Notes under the pieces: model-generated | What the model was told of the DNA's origin: nothing | Databases searched by the model: none | The model's input: only the letters and a program-made list of their open reading frames with translations | Program-made: the position numbers and the translations under genes | Part shown: positions 1 to 7,412 of the stretch, piece by piece | How the letters are laid out: the number at the start of each line of letters is the position of its first letter | How positions within the stretch are numbered: the first letter of the stretch is position 1 | Source of the DNA: Lachnospiraceae bacterium | Lineage (GTDB): Bacteria; Bacillota; Clostridia; Lachnospirales; Lachnospiraceae | DNA: 37,766 nucleotides | Direction: 5' to 3' | Assembly (NCBI GenBank): GCA_009774145.1 | Contig: VSND01000044.1 | Coordinates: 1 to 37,766, forward strand

Positions 1-172
1 GTCGGATAAGTTTTTAAAAAAGACTTTTTCCACCAAGGGGGTAGTGCGCCCAAAATTCAGGCTATGGATTCACACTTATTATACATCAGAAAGTCCTGTA
101 TGACATTTTTTTTATGGAAAAGTTGTAAAGTGGTGGTTTTTACCGAATAAAGGAAATTGCAAAAAGACAGGG

Positions 173-590
173 GCTGACGAACAAGAAAGTGAAGAATGGC
201 TGGGTTTGGAGCAGGATTACTTTTCGGAGGACGAAAGGGAGCGTATTCTTGCCAGAGCGTCAGAGGAGATACAAAAAGAAAACGCGGAATAAAAAAGGAG
301 TAGAAAATATTTGACCAGAAGAAAGAAAGCAGGCGCTCTGATACTTGCAGATGGATTATTTGCTGCACTGACAGTCAGTGCGGCAGAATATTTTCAACTG
401 AAAAAGGAGCAGGCGTTTTCTCTGGATATTCCGTCGGATCCATGGTCTTCCATGCTGATGGATTTTTCGGAAGAAGAGGTATCGGTAACCGAACATGGAG
501 TAACGGTGCGGGCTGAGCAGGCAATCTGCGACAGACGGGCAACATGCATCTGTTTTGAGATTGAACTGCCGGATGGCTGTTTTCCCGGCA
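173..590 (+). pseudogene. broken forward fragment, possibly a DUF4179-like anti-sigma/membrane protein
   Basis: One reading frame runs through an acidic stretch (EEWLGLEQDYFSEDERERIL), hits an in-frame TAA near 291-293, and continues in the same frame as KRSRKYLTRRKKAGALIL, a basic patch followed by a hydrophobic segment ending VSAAEYF and an extracytoplasmic-looking acidic tail. That layout (short cytosolic head, basic patch, single membrane segment, tail with a 'GVTV..EQAICD..' block) resembles DUF4179-type anti-sigma proteins, but this is only a resemblance. Upstream the frame stays open only to about 104 and has no ATG, so the head is also truncated. A TTG at 311 is preceded by AAAGGAG, so the second half could still be translated alone; its frame stays open to a stop at 644-646. 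From about 590 onward that frame overlaps a recognisable reverse-strand relic, so the gene is probably chimeric debris. Low confidence in the family, moderate in it being broken. Confidence 0.35.
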
Positions 591-720
591 CAGGGAAAAA
601 TATTTCTTATAAGTCTGATCGTCAATGCACTGCATCTGCCCGTTGATCCATCCAAAGCAGAGCGCTTCTTCCCGCGCCGAATTTGCGCTGCGAAGCGGCA
701 TTTTCTTCTGCTCGTGGAAG
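585..720 (-). pseudogene. relic of a YdeI/OmpD-associated family gene
   Basis: Read on the minus strand, positions about 701 down to 595 encode REEALCFGWINGQMQ followed by CIDDQTYKKYFSLCRENS. This block (an EALCFGWIDG motif, then IDD.TY...F, then R..NS) is the signature core of YdeI/OmpD-associated proteins. The piece before it appears in another frame (FHPLPRAEENAASQRKF), suggesting a frameshift, and the remaining two thirds of a normal ~190-residue protein are absent. Downstream the frame passes into the antisense of the neighbouring forward fragment. It cannot make a functional protein. The family call rests on motif recognition by eye. Confidence 0.5.
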
Positions 721-839
721 GGGATGAAAGTTCCGTGGGTCTGATGATTCTCTGACGGAATGATTCGTCAGGCCCTGGGGACAGCAATCCCTGCGTAGGG
801 TGAAAGAGCATGCGCAGGCAATATTGATGCAATGATAAA

Positions 840-1562
840 TTAAATCCGGATAATCTGAAGAAGAAGCGTTCTGCATTCTTCTTCATTTTTTTTGCGCAGC
901 GCTTCATAGAGTGCAAGCCACCGTCCGGGCCAGATATTTTTCTGCTCAGAGTCCAGATCCTTGATACGCCTGGCAGCGTTGTGATGCATATGACGGCGCA
1001 TGGGTTCCTTTGCCAGAGAAAAAGCATAGGTCATCAGAGTATTGTGGGTCATACCGATCAGTGAAGCATGCATTTCTTCCGACGTATCAATCGTTTTCAG
1101 AAAATAATTTCGGGCCTGTTCCGGGTCCTTTTCTTCATAATACTGTTCCAGGTCAGCCTGGAACTTCAGACACAATTCGTGAAAATGTTCCAGTTCTTCT
1201 TCGGTATACCGCCGGATCATGGCAGGGACACAACCGGATTCGATGACTTCCCGGTATTCCATGACATTTTCTATGGTTTCCGGATTGATGTAAAAATCAG
1301 CCAGCTCGTGGATCTGGTCATTTAGATCAAACTGTTTGACATAGGTGCCGTCCCCGACGCGGATATCCAGAAGTCCGAGAGCGCTCAGACGCTGCAGAGC
1401 GATGCGGACCGTCAGGCGATTGACGCCAAAGCTTCTGGACAGTTCCATCTCTGTGGGGATTTTCTGTCCGGCTGTCCAGGTGTGGTTCGTGATCAGTTCC
1501 TTTATTTTGTCAGAGACAAGATCGGCAGTTGATTTTTTGCTGATTTTCAAATCCTGTTCCAT
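840..1562 (-). CDS. GntR-family (FadR/FCD subfamily) transcriptional regulator
   Basis: A 240-residue DNA-binding regulator. Residues about 10-75 form the GntR winged helix (KIPTEMELSRSFGVNRLTVR, then ALQRLSALGLLDIRVGDGTYV). The rest is an all-helical FCD-like ligand domain containing EYREVIESG and HASLIGMTHN, where the histidines and acidic residues would hold a metal or carboxylate ligand. The start codon (complement of 1560-1562) is preceded by GGAGGT about 10 bases upstream. It is divergent from the esterase/racemase/malic-enzyme/carrier operon, the classic arrangement for a local regulator that senses a hydroxy- or dicarboxylic acid and also controls its own promoter. The 239-bp intergenic region has facing promoters and palindromes. 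Ligand and sign of control are inference; the family assignment is firm. Confidence 0.9.
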   Translation of the reverse strand: MEQDLKISKKSTADLVSDKIKELITNHTWTAGQKIPTEMELSRSFGVNRLTVRIALQRLSALGLLDIRVGDGTYVKQFDLNDQIHELADFYINPETIENVMEYREVIESGCVPAMIRRYTEEELEHFHELCLKFQADLEQYYEEKDPEQARNYFLKTIDTSEEMHASLIGMTHNTLMTYAFSLAKEPMRRHMHHNAARRIKDLDSEQKNIWPGRWLALYEALRKKNEEECRTLLLQIIRI

Positions 1563-1627
1563 GGATTCCGATACCTCCGTATGACATGAAGATTTTCTGA
1601 TTGATCTGTTTGTTGGCGTATAAAAAC

Positions 1628-1656
1628 AGAATAACGGATGTTCCGTACAATGTCAA
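1628..1656 (-). promoter_or_regulatory. promoter of the GntR gene with a palindrome in its spacer
   Basis: On the minus strand TTGACA (complement of 1651-1656) and TATTCT (complement of 1628-1633) are separated by exactly 17 bases. The spacer contains the inverted repeat ACGGA-TGT-TCCGT at 1634-1646, well placed to act as an operator for autoregulation. Confidence 0.65.
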
Positions 1657-1725
1657 ATAATATCAGCATTCTGCATAAAAAATGAGGCTGATTTTTGGTG
1701 AAAATCCCGTATTTTCATTTATGTA

Positions 1726-1754
1726 TTGACAACTTTGTCTTTTTATACTAGCAT
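1726..1754 (+). promoter_or_regulatory. promoter of the esterase/racemase/malic enzyme operon
   Basis: TTGACA at 1726-1731, a 17-base spacer and TAGCAT at 1749-1754. The -35 box overlaps the palindrome GACAA-CT-TTGTC (1728-1739), a candidate regulator site. An alternative TATACT at 1744-1749 is too close (12 bases) to pair with this -35. The first gene of the operon starts at 1802 after AAAGGAGG. Confidence 0.5.
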
Positions 1755-1801
1755 AAAGGGCAATAAAGCGAAAAGGCGAACAAATAACAAAGGAGGGAAC
1801 G

Positions 1802-3181
1802 ATGAGAGAAATTGTGAAAACAGAAGGCGGAGAAGTCAGAGGAGTCATGCAGAGCGGAATTTTGCAGTTTCGCGGGATTCCTTACGGAAAACCGCCGGTT
1901 GGAAGCCGGAGATTTTGTCTTCCGGAACCTTTCGGACCGTGGGAAGGAGTCCGGGATGCCGGCAGACGCGGACCGATCCCGCCTCAGAGAGCTTCGGACC
2001 TGGATCTTCCCATGGGGCCGGTGCTGCTTCCCAGAAGCGAAGACTGTCTGACTCTGACAGTCAGCACGCCGTCTCCCGGTGAGGAGCTGCCGGTTGCCGT
2101 ATGGTTCCACGGAGGAGCAAACTGTTATGGCGGAGGTGATCTGGAATGGTACGACGGGGCGAAGCTGGCCGAAAAAGGGCATGTGGTTGTGGTCAATGTG
2201 AATTTCCGGCTGGGTCCTTTTGGGTTTTTCCAGTATCCGGGGATCAGTGAGCACAATCTTTCGGTGGAAGATCAGATGCTGGCGCTTCGGTGGATCCGGA
2301 GAAATATCAGAGCGTTCGGCGGAGATCCCGGAAAGGTGACGCTGTTCGGCCAGTCGGCGGGTGCCAATGCCATCGTACATATTTTGTCCAGGTCGGATTC
2401 CCGGGACCTGTTTGGGCAGGTTATTCTGCAGAGTCCCTCGCTGGGAAGAGGCAATCATCTGCAGGAAGATGCTTTTGCGGTGGGCAGGAGCCTGGTGAAA
2501 AATCTCGGGATTTCCGGAGATGAGAAAGAAGCAGTGAAAGAAAAGCTGCAGTTCTGCTCCGTGGATGAGATTCTGGATGCGGCGGAAGGGATAGATACAG
2601 AACTTCTGGCAAAGCATCAGGGAATGGTCTTTAAACCGGTGATGGATTCCTGGCATACGCCGGAAGAGACGATCCAGGCGGCGGCAGCGGCAGCGGCAGA
2701 GAGAAAGGTCCGGATTGTAATCGGAACGACAAAAGAGGAAATGAACGCATTTCTCACCGGCAGAGATGAGGAGACGGTGCAGAAGGCGGCGCAGATTCAG
2801 CAGATGCGCTATGAGCTTCCGGCCCGGGCATTTGCCTGTCTTGCGGCGCAGAAAGGATGCAGCGTCTGGAAATATCGTTTTGACTGGAAGGCGGGAGCGT
2901 CCCGGTTCGGCGCCTGCCATTGTCTGGAACTTCCCTTTGTGTTCGGCAACCTGGAAGCCTGGGACGCTCCTATGCTGGACGGTGCTTCCCGGGAAGAGAT
3001 GGAGAGGCTGGTATCCGTCATACAGGAGGCATGGTGCGGATTTTTCCGTTATGAGGTTCCAAAAGAGACGGAATGGCCGGAATATAACGGCGAATCCTGC
3101 CGGATCAAATGCTTTGACAATGAGAAAAATCCGGTCATGAAAGAAGCGGATGATATCAAAGCATCCGGCGGAAAGGAATGA
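1802..3181 (+). CDS. type-B carboxylesterase
   Basis: An alpha/beta-hydrolase of the carboxylesterase/cholinesterase family (PF00135), 459 residues, a little shorter than the usual 480-550. It has the N-terminal FRGIPYGKPPVG.RRF entry motif, the EDCLTLTV strand, the oxyanion-hole loop FHGGANCYGG (about 103-112), the nucleophile elbow GQSAG with Ser185, and the histidine in FGACHCLELPFVFGN. The more common elbow is GESAG, so Gln184 is a small deviation. There is no signal peptide, so it acts in the cytoplasm. The ribosome site is AAAGGAGG just before ATG 1802. It is the first gene of an operon with a hydroxy-acid racemase, malic enzyme and carrier, and its stop is only 4 bases from the next start. 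An ester of a hydroxy acid is a plausible substrate, but that is inference from context. Confidence 0.88.
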   Translation: MREIVKTEGGEVRGVMQSGILQFRGIPYGKPPVGSRRFCLPEPFGPWEGVRDAGRRGPIPPQRASDLDLPMGPVLLPRSEDCLTLTVSTPSPGEELPVAVWFHGGANCYGGGDLEWYDGAKLAEKGHVVVVNVNFRLGPFGFFQYPGISEHNLSVEDQMLALRWIRRNIRAFGGDPGKVTLFGQSAGANAIVHILSRSDSRDLFGQVILQSPSLGRGNHLQEDAFAVGRSLVKNLGISGDEKEAVKEKLQFCSVDEILDAAEGIDTELLAKHQGMVFKPVMDSWHTPEETIQAAAAAAAERKVRIVIGTTKEEMNAFLTGRDEETVQKAAQIQQMRYELPARAFACLAAQKGCSVWKYRFDWKAGASRFGACHCLELPFVFGNLEAWDAPMLDGASREEMERLVSVIQEAWCGFFRYEVPKETEWPEYNGESCRIKCFDNEKNPVMKEADDIKASGGKE

Positions 3182-3185
3182 GCAG

Positions 3186-4457
3186 ATGAAGATCGGACTT
3201 GGAATCGGGGATCGGGTGCAGGAAGTATCCATACCGGATGCGATGCATCCGGAGGTTCTGCTTCCCAATGAGGCATCTCATGATCTGACCGGAATCGAAG
3301 AGGTGCAAAGAGCTCTGCGGCATCCCGTCGGTGCGCCTGCACTCAGGGATATGATAAGAGCCGGTGAGAAGATCGCCATTGTGACCAGCGACATCACCAG
3401 ACCGGTACCCAGTAGGGAGATCCTGCCTGCTCTGCTGGATGAGCTGTATGCGGCAGGAGCAAAGCCGGAGGATCTCACTCTTGTATTTGCGCTGGGAAGC
3501 CACAGACCTCATACCGAAGAGGAAAAGAGAAAGCTGGCCGGAGACCGGGTTTACCGGGAAATCCGCTGCGTGGATTCTGACCCGGAAGACTGTGTGCATC
3601 TGGGCGTGACGGCCCGGGGGACGCCAGTGGACATCACAAGAATCGTTGCGGAAGCAGACCGGCGGATCTGCATCGGCAATATCGAATATCATTATTTTGC
3701 CGGTTATTCCGGAGGCGGAAAGGCGATTATGCCGGGGGTGTCCACCCGGGCGGCGATCCAGGCAAATCACCGGATGATGACAGATCCCCGGGCGTGCGCC
3801 GGCAGGCTGGATGATAATCCGGTGCGCATGGATATTGAGGAAGCGGCAGCCGTCTGCGGAGTGGATTTTATTCTGAATGTGGTTCTGGATGAGCATAAAA
3901 AGATCCTTTACGCAACAGCCGGCGATGCAGTGAAAGCCCATCGGGAAGGCTGCCGGTATCTGGACGGCATCTATCAGAAAAAAATCCGGAAGAAAGCAGA
4001 TATTGTGATCGTATCCCAGGGAGGCGCACCCAAAGATCTGAATCTGTATCAGACCCAGAAAGCGCTGGACAACGCAAAGCATGCAGTGAAAAAGGGCGGA
4101 ACCATCATCCTGATTGGCTCCTGCAGGGAAGGGCTGGGGGAATCGACCTTTGAAAAATGGATGACAAAGGCCAGGGTGCCGGAAGAACTGACGAGAAGAA
4201 TCGAACAAAAGTTTGAACTCGGAGGACACAAGGCGGCGGCAATCGCGCTGGTGCTGGAGCAGGCGGACATTTATCTGGTGTCCGATCTGGAACCGGAGTT
4301 TGTAAAGACGCTTTTTATGAAACCGTTTGGTACAGTGCAGGAAGCGTTTGAGGCCGCTGTCCGGGAACAGGGAGCCGATTCCCGGGTGATTGTGATGCCC
4401 TACGGAGGTTCGACCTTTCCCTGTCCGGATACAGAGAAGACGGAAACGGAACTCTAA
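3186..4457 (+). CDS. LarA-family nickel-pincer-nucleotide hydroxyacid racemase/epimerase
   Basis: A 423-residue LarA homologue (DUF2088 plus C-terminal domain). Residues known to bind the nickel-pincer cofactor and substrate in Lactobacillus plantarum LarA appear at matching places: Asp69/Arg72 in SDITRP, His106 in GSHRPH, His169 in EYHYFAGYSGGGK, Lys179, His195, and Lys283 in GGAPKDLNLYQ. The enzyme should therefore be active and need the LarB/LarC/LarE cofactor pathway, which is not in this window. The start was set at ATG 3186 because GGAAAGGA lies 7 bases upstream; an in-frame ATG at 3150 inside the esterase gene has no such site. The family contains racemases for lactate, malate and other 2-hydroxyacids; the adjacent malic enzyme makes malate the best guess. 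The stop codon lies in the flank of an intergenic repeat. Confidence 0.88.
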   Translation: MKIGLGIGDRVQEVSIPDAMHPEVLLPNEASHDLTGIEEVQRALRHPVGAPALRDMIRAGEKIAIVTSDITRPVPSREILPALLDELYAAGAKPEDLTLVFALGSHRPHTEEEKRKLAGDRVYREIRCVDSDPEDCVHLGVTARGTPVDITRIVAEADRRICIGNIEYHYFAGYSGGGKAIMPGVSTRAAIQANHRMMTDPRACAGRLDDNPVRMDIEEAAAVCGVDFILNVVLDEHKKILYATAGDAVKAHREGCRYLDGIYQKKIRKKADIVIVSQGGAPKDLNLYQTQKALDNAKHAVKKGGTIILIGSCREGLGESTFEKWMTKARVPEELTRRIEQKFELGGHKAAAIALVLEQADIYLVSDLEPEFVKTLFMKPFGTVQEAFEAAVREQGADSRVIVMPYGGSTFPCPDTEKTETEL

Positions 4458-4461
4458 AACA

Positions 4462-4486
4462 GTATCTGCTGGAAAAGGCAGGATGC
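4462..4486 (+). repeat. shrunken copy of the structured intergenic repeat
   Basis: It keeps only the terminal arms of the repeat (GTATCTGCT and GGCAGGATGC) with about 6 bases between, plus the shared outer flanks (GGAACTCTAAAACAG before, GGAACTTTAAAACA after). The whole interior of the element has been lost. It lies back to back with full copy A. Confidence 0.6.
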
Positions 4487-4500
4487 GGAACTTTAAAACA

Positions 4501-4591
4501 GCATCTGCCGGAACAGGCCCCGGAAGGATTTCAGGGCGCGGAAGCGACCGGAAATGCTTCCAGACGCCGGGGGAATGAGAAGGCAGGATGC
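4501..4591 (+). repeat. structured intergenic repeat, copy A
   Basis: An approximately 90-bp element with complementary ends (GCATCTGCC at 4501-4509 and GGCAGGATGC at 4582-4591, one bulge) enclosing internal GC-rich hairpins. It matches copies B and C over almost its whole length with scattered substitutions. It ends 23 bases before the malic enzyme start, so a transcript through the operon would carry this fold directly upstream of that gene's ribosome site. Confidence 0.75.
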
Positions 4592-4614
4592 GGAACTTTA
4601 ACAGGAGAATAAAA

Positions 4615-5790
4615 ATGGATTATGCAAAGGAATCCCTGAAGCTGCACGAGAGGCTGAAAGGGAAGATTGAAGTGGTTGCCACAGTGCCGGTAAAGAGCAG
4701 GGAAGATCTGTCTCTGGCTTACACGCCGGGAGTGGCTCAGCCCTGTCTGGAGATTCAGAAAGACCCGGAGAAAAGCTATGAGCTGACCCGGCGTCACAAC
4801 ATGTGTCTGGTGGTGACGGACGGTTCGGCGGTTCTTGGTCTTGGGGATATCGGCCCCGAGGCGGGCATGCCGGTTATGGAGGGAAAATGCGTGCTTTTTA
4901 AAGCCTTCGGAGACGTAGATGCATTTCCTTTATGCATCAAGAGCAAGGATGTGGATACCATCGTGGAGACGATCTATCAGATTTCCGGAAGCTTTGGAGG
5001 GATCAATCTGGAAGATATCTCTGCGCCCCGCTGTTTTGAGATCGAGAAGAAGCTGAAAGAGCGCTGCGACATTCCGATCTTTCATGATGACCAGCATGGG
5101 ACGGCCGTCATTACGCTGGCCGGACTGATGAATGCGCTGAAAGTAGTGCATAAGAACCTGGAAGAAATCAGAGTTGTGGTCAACGGTGCGGGAGCGGCGG
5201 CAATCGCCATCTCCAGGCTTCTGCTGTCCGCCGGAGTGCGGCATCTGATCCTGTGCGACCGCCGGGGTGCGATCTATGAGGGACGGGGCGAGGGCATGAA
5301 TGAGGTCAAGGAAGAGATGGCAAAGATCACGAACCGGGAGAAAAAGCGGGGTTCTCTGGCAGACGTCCTAAAAGGAGCGGACGTATTTATCGGAGTCAGC
5401 GCGCCGGGAGCAGTTACTTCTGAGATGGTTCAGACTATGAATGCAAACGCTGTTGTATTCGCCTGTGCCAATCCCACGCCGGAGATCTTTCCAGAAGATG
5501 CAAAGGCAGGAGGAGCCGCTGTGGTTGCCACCGGCAGAAGCGATTATCCAAATCAGATCAACAACGTGCTGGCATTTCCGGGCATTTTCCGGGGCGCTTT
5601 TGATGTGAGAGCAAGGGAAATCAATGATGAGATGAAATTTGCGGCAGCAGAAGCGCTGGCTTCCCTGATCCCGGTGGAAGAACTGAATGCAGACTATATC
5701 ATACCTGCGGCCTTTGATGAGAGAGTGGGAGGAGCAGTTGCAAAAGCGGTTGCAGAAGCCGCCCGCAAAAGCAAAACAGCAAGGATCTGA
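4615..5790 (+). CDS. malic enzyme (malate to pyruvate, oxidative decarboxylation)
   Basis: A 391-residue bacterial-type malic enzyme, the usual length for the short NAD(P)-dependent form without a phosphotransacetylase tail. Visible motifs in order: LAYTPGVAQPC (catalytic Tyr), VTDGSAVLGLGDIGP, KCVLFKAFGDVDAFP (catalytic Lys), FHDDQHGTAVI (metal-binding Asp pair), the Rossmann loop VVNGAGAAAIA, and FACANPTPEI. ATG 4615 was chosen because AGGAG (4603-4607) sits 7 bases upstream; the in-frame ATG at 4588 lies inside the repeat. Together with the LarA-type racemase just upstream this forms a path from either enantiomer of malate to pyruvate and CO2. Cofactor preference was not determined. It is flanked on both sides by the structured repeat. 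Confidence 0.93.
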   Translation: MDYAKESLKLHERLKGKIEVVATVPVKSREDLSLAYTPGVAQPCLEIQKDPEKSYELTRRHNMCLVVTDGSAVLGLGDIGPEAGMPVMEGKCVLFKAFGDVDAFPLCIKSKDVDTIVETIYQISGSFGGINLEDISAPRCFEIEKKLKERCDIPIFHDDQHGTAVITLAGLMNALKVVHKNLEEIRVVVNGAGAAAIAISRLLLSAGVRHLILCDRRGAIYEGRGEGMNEVKEEMAKITNREKKRGSLADVLKGADVFIGVSAPGAVTSEMVQTMNANAVVFACANPTPEIFPEDAKAGGAAVVATGRSDYPNQINNVLAFPGIFRGAFDVRAREINDEMKFAAAEALASLIPVEELNADYIIPAAFDERVGGAVAKAVAEAARKSKTARI

Positions 5791-5804
5791 AGTACATGAA
5801 AACA

Positions 5805-5893
5805 GCATCTGTCGGAACAGCCCCCGGAAGGGTTTCCGGGCGCGTCAGCGGCCGGAAATGCTTCCAGACACCGGGGGATGAGAGGACAGATGC
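5805..5893 (+). repeat. structured intergenic repeat, copy B
   Basis: Perfectly complementary 9-bp ends (GCATCTGTC 5805-5813, GACAGATGC 5885-5893). Inside, CCCCC (5821-5825) can pair with GGGGG (5873-5877), enclosing two tetraloop-like hairpins: GGAA/TTCC at 5826-5837 and GGAA/TTCC at 5854-5865. The predicted shape is a multi-branched cruciform or cloverleaf. It begins 14 bases after the malic enzyme stop and is followed directly by copy C. Confidence 0.8.
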
Positions 5894-5907
5894 GGAACTC
5901 TGAAACA

Positions 5908-5997
5908 GCATCTGCCGGAACAGCCCCCGGAAGGGTTTCCGGGCGCGTCAGTGGCCGGAAATGCTTCCAGACACCGGGGGGATGAGAGGACAGATGC
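5908..5997 (+). repeat. structured intergenic repeat, copy C
   Basis: A near-identical direct repeat of copy B at a 103-base offset, with GCATCTGCC at 5908-5916 and GACAGATGC at 5989-5997 (one mismatch in the end stem) and the same internal hairpins. It lies just before the carrier gene, whose ribosome site (AGGAG) begins about 14 bases after the element. Confidence 0.8.
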
Positions 5998-6020
5998 GGA
6001 ACTCTACATAGGAGAAAATT

Positions 6021-7391
6021 ATGGTGAAAAATAAACTGGCGTTTCCTCATGTGATGGTGCTGCTGGTGGCGCTGGCGGCTGTCAGCTGTGCGCTGACCTA
6101 TGTGATACCGGCAGGCACTTATCAGTTTGATGACAATGGCTATGTGATCGCAGATTCTTTTCAGTATGTGCAGAATACGCCGGTGAATCTGTGGAGTGCG
6201 GTGCTGAAGCTTACCTCGGCAATCGCGTCCATGGGAACGACGTTTGCGCTCCTGTTTGTGCTGGGAGGGATGGTAAATGTACTGATCTCTTCCGGCGCCA
6301 TTGAAAATGTGGTGGATTTCTCCATCTTCCGACTCCAGGACAAGAGCCTGAAGGTACTGATCCCCTGCATTACCGTCATGATGTCTCTGCTGGGCGGACT
6401 GGCGGGAAATGACGCCATGATCACCTTTGTGGCCTGCGGGATGCTTCTGGCCCGGAGGACGAGGCTGGACCGGGTGGCAGGCATGGCGATCTTCTATCTG
6501 CCCTACATTACCGGGCAGGCCATCGGGCCGACGGTCTTGATGATCCTCATGTGTCAGGAGATGTGCGGAATTCCCGCTGTGTCCGGACTGTCGGTGCGAA
6601 TCGTGATCTGGATCATTTTTACGGTGGTCTGTGCCGTTTACAATACCCGTTATGCGCTCCGGGTATCCCGTGATCCCTCCAAAAGCATTGACGGAGAGAT
6701 TCTGGAACCGGAGGGCGGCAGCAGGGATGACAATGATCCGGTCAGTCTGAGACGATCTTCGGTTGTGTCAGTGCTCATGATCCTTCTGCCCTTTGTGATC
6801 TATGCGTATGGTTCCTCCAAATACAACTGGGGATTTGAGTATCTGATCGGCATCGGATTTATCGGGGCGGTGATCCTGGGAGGCGTCTTTCGTTTTACGC
6901 CCAATGACTGGGCAAAGCGTTTCTGCGAAGGGGCCACACAGATGGGAGCGGTTTGTCTGCTGATTGGTTTTTCCAAACTGATCAGTACCATACTGGCGGA
7001 CGGGCAGGTGATCAATACCATCGCCCATGCAGCGCTCGGGCTGATTCAGAGCATGGGTTCCTCCTTCTCAGCTATCGGTATGTTTTTCTTTACGACGCTG
7101 TTTAACTTTATGATGCCATCGGGACCGGCCAAGGTTCCGATTCTGATGCCCCTGTTCATGCCGGTGGCGGACGTGCTGGGCATCACGAGGCAGGTCCTCT
7201 GTACCTGCTATCAGCTGGGGGACGGGCTGACCAATTTTCTGACTCCGGTGTCTTCGGTCATGGCGACAGGACTGATCCTGTCCGGAACCAGATATTCCAA
7301 ATGGATGCGGTACGCCGTGCCTTATGCATTGATCCTGATCGGTGTCTCTGCAGTATGCATTTTCTTCCTGCAGTCCATCGGATGGTCATAA
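6021..7391 (+). CDS. YfcC/DcuC-family membrane carrier (dicarboxylate or amino acid type)
   Basis: A 456-residue integral membrane protein with about twelve hydrophobic segments. It has the family's N-terminal pattern, in which the first membrane helix is followed by YVIPAGTYQF, and the conserved interior SLLGGLAGNDAMITFVACG and FMMPSGPAKVPILMPLFMP blocks typical of the C4-dicarboxylate anaerobic carrier superfamily (PF03606, YfcC/ArcD-like). Its place after racemase and malic enzyme suggests it imports malate or a related hydroxy acid, or exchanges it, but this family also includes amino acid exchangers. ATG 6021 has TAGGAG upstream. The preceding 215 bases are filled by two structured repeats. 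Confidence 0.82.
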   Translation: MVKNKLAFPHVMVLLVALAAVSCALTYVIPAGTYQFDDNGYVIADSFQYVQNTPVNLWSAVLKLTSAIASMGTTFALLFVLGGMVNVLISSGAIENVVDFSIFRLQDKSLKVLIPCITVMMSLLGGLAGNDAMITFVACGMLLARRTRLDRVAGMAIFYLPYITGQAIGPTVLMILMCQEMCGIPAVSGLSVRIVIWIIFTVVCAVYNTRYALRVSRDPSKSIDGEILEPEGGSRDDNDPVSLRRSSVVSVLMILLPFVIYAYGSSKYNWGFEYLIGIGFIGAVILGGVFRFTPNDWAKRFCEGATQMGAVCLLIGFSKLISTILADGQVINTIAHAALGLIQSMGSSFSAIGMFFFTTLFNFMMPSGPAKVPILMPLFMPVADVLGITRQVLCTCYQLGDGLTNFLTPVSSVMATGLILSGTRYSKWMRYAVPYALILIGVSAVCIFFLQSIGWS

Positions 7392-7412
7392 AAAATGTGG
7401 AGGTAGAAGGAA

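Noticed and set aside
3150..3186. Upstream start for the LarA-type gene
   Set aside because: It overlaps the esterase gene and has no ribosome site, while ATG 3186 has a good one and matches the family's usual N-terminus.
1748..3268. A 506-codon open frame on the minus strand opposite the esterase gene
   Set aside because: It is antisense to a well-supported gene, rich in Arg, His and Pro, with no domain or ribosome site. It results from GC-rich codon structure.
4588..4614. Upstream start for malic enzyme
   Set aside because: The ATG is inside the repeat element and the extra residues do not fit the family; AGGAG points to ATG 4615.
5805..5997. CRISPR-like direct repeats
   Set aside because: Only two adjacent units of about 100 bases with no unique spacers between them, and each unit is itself a folded element.
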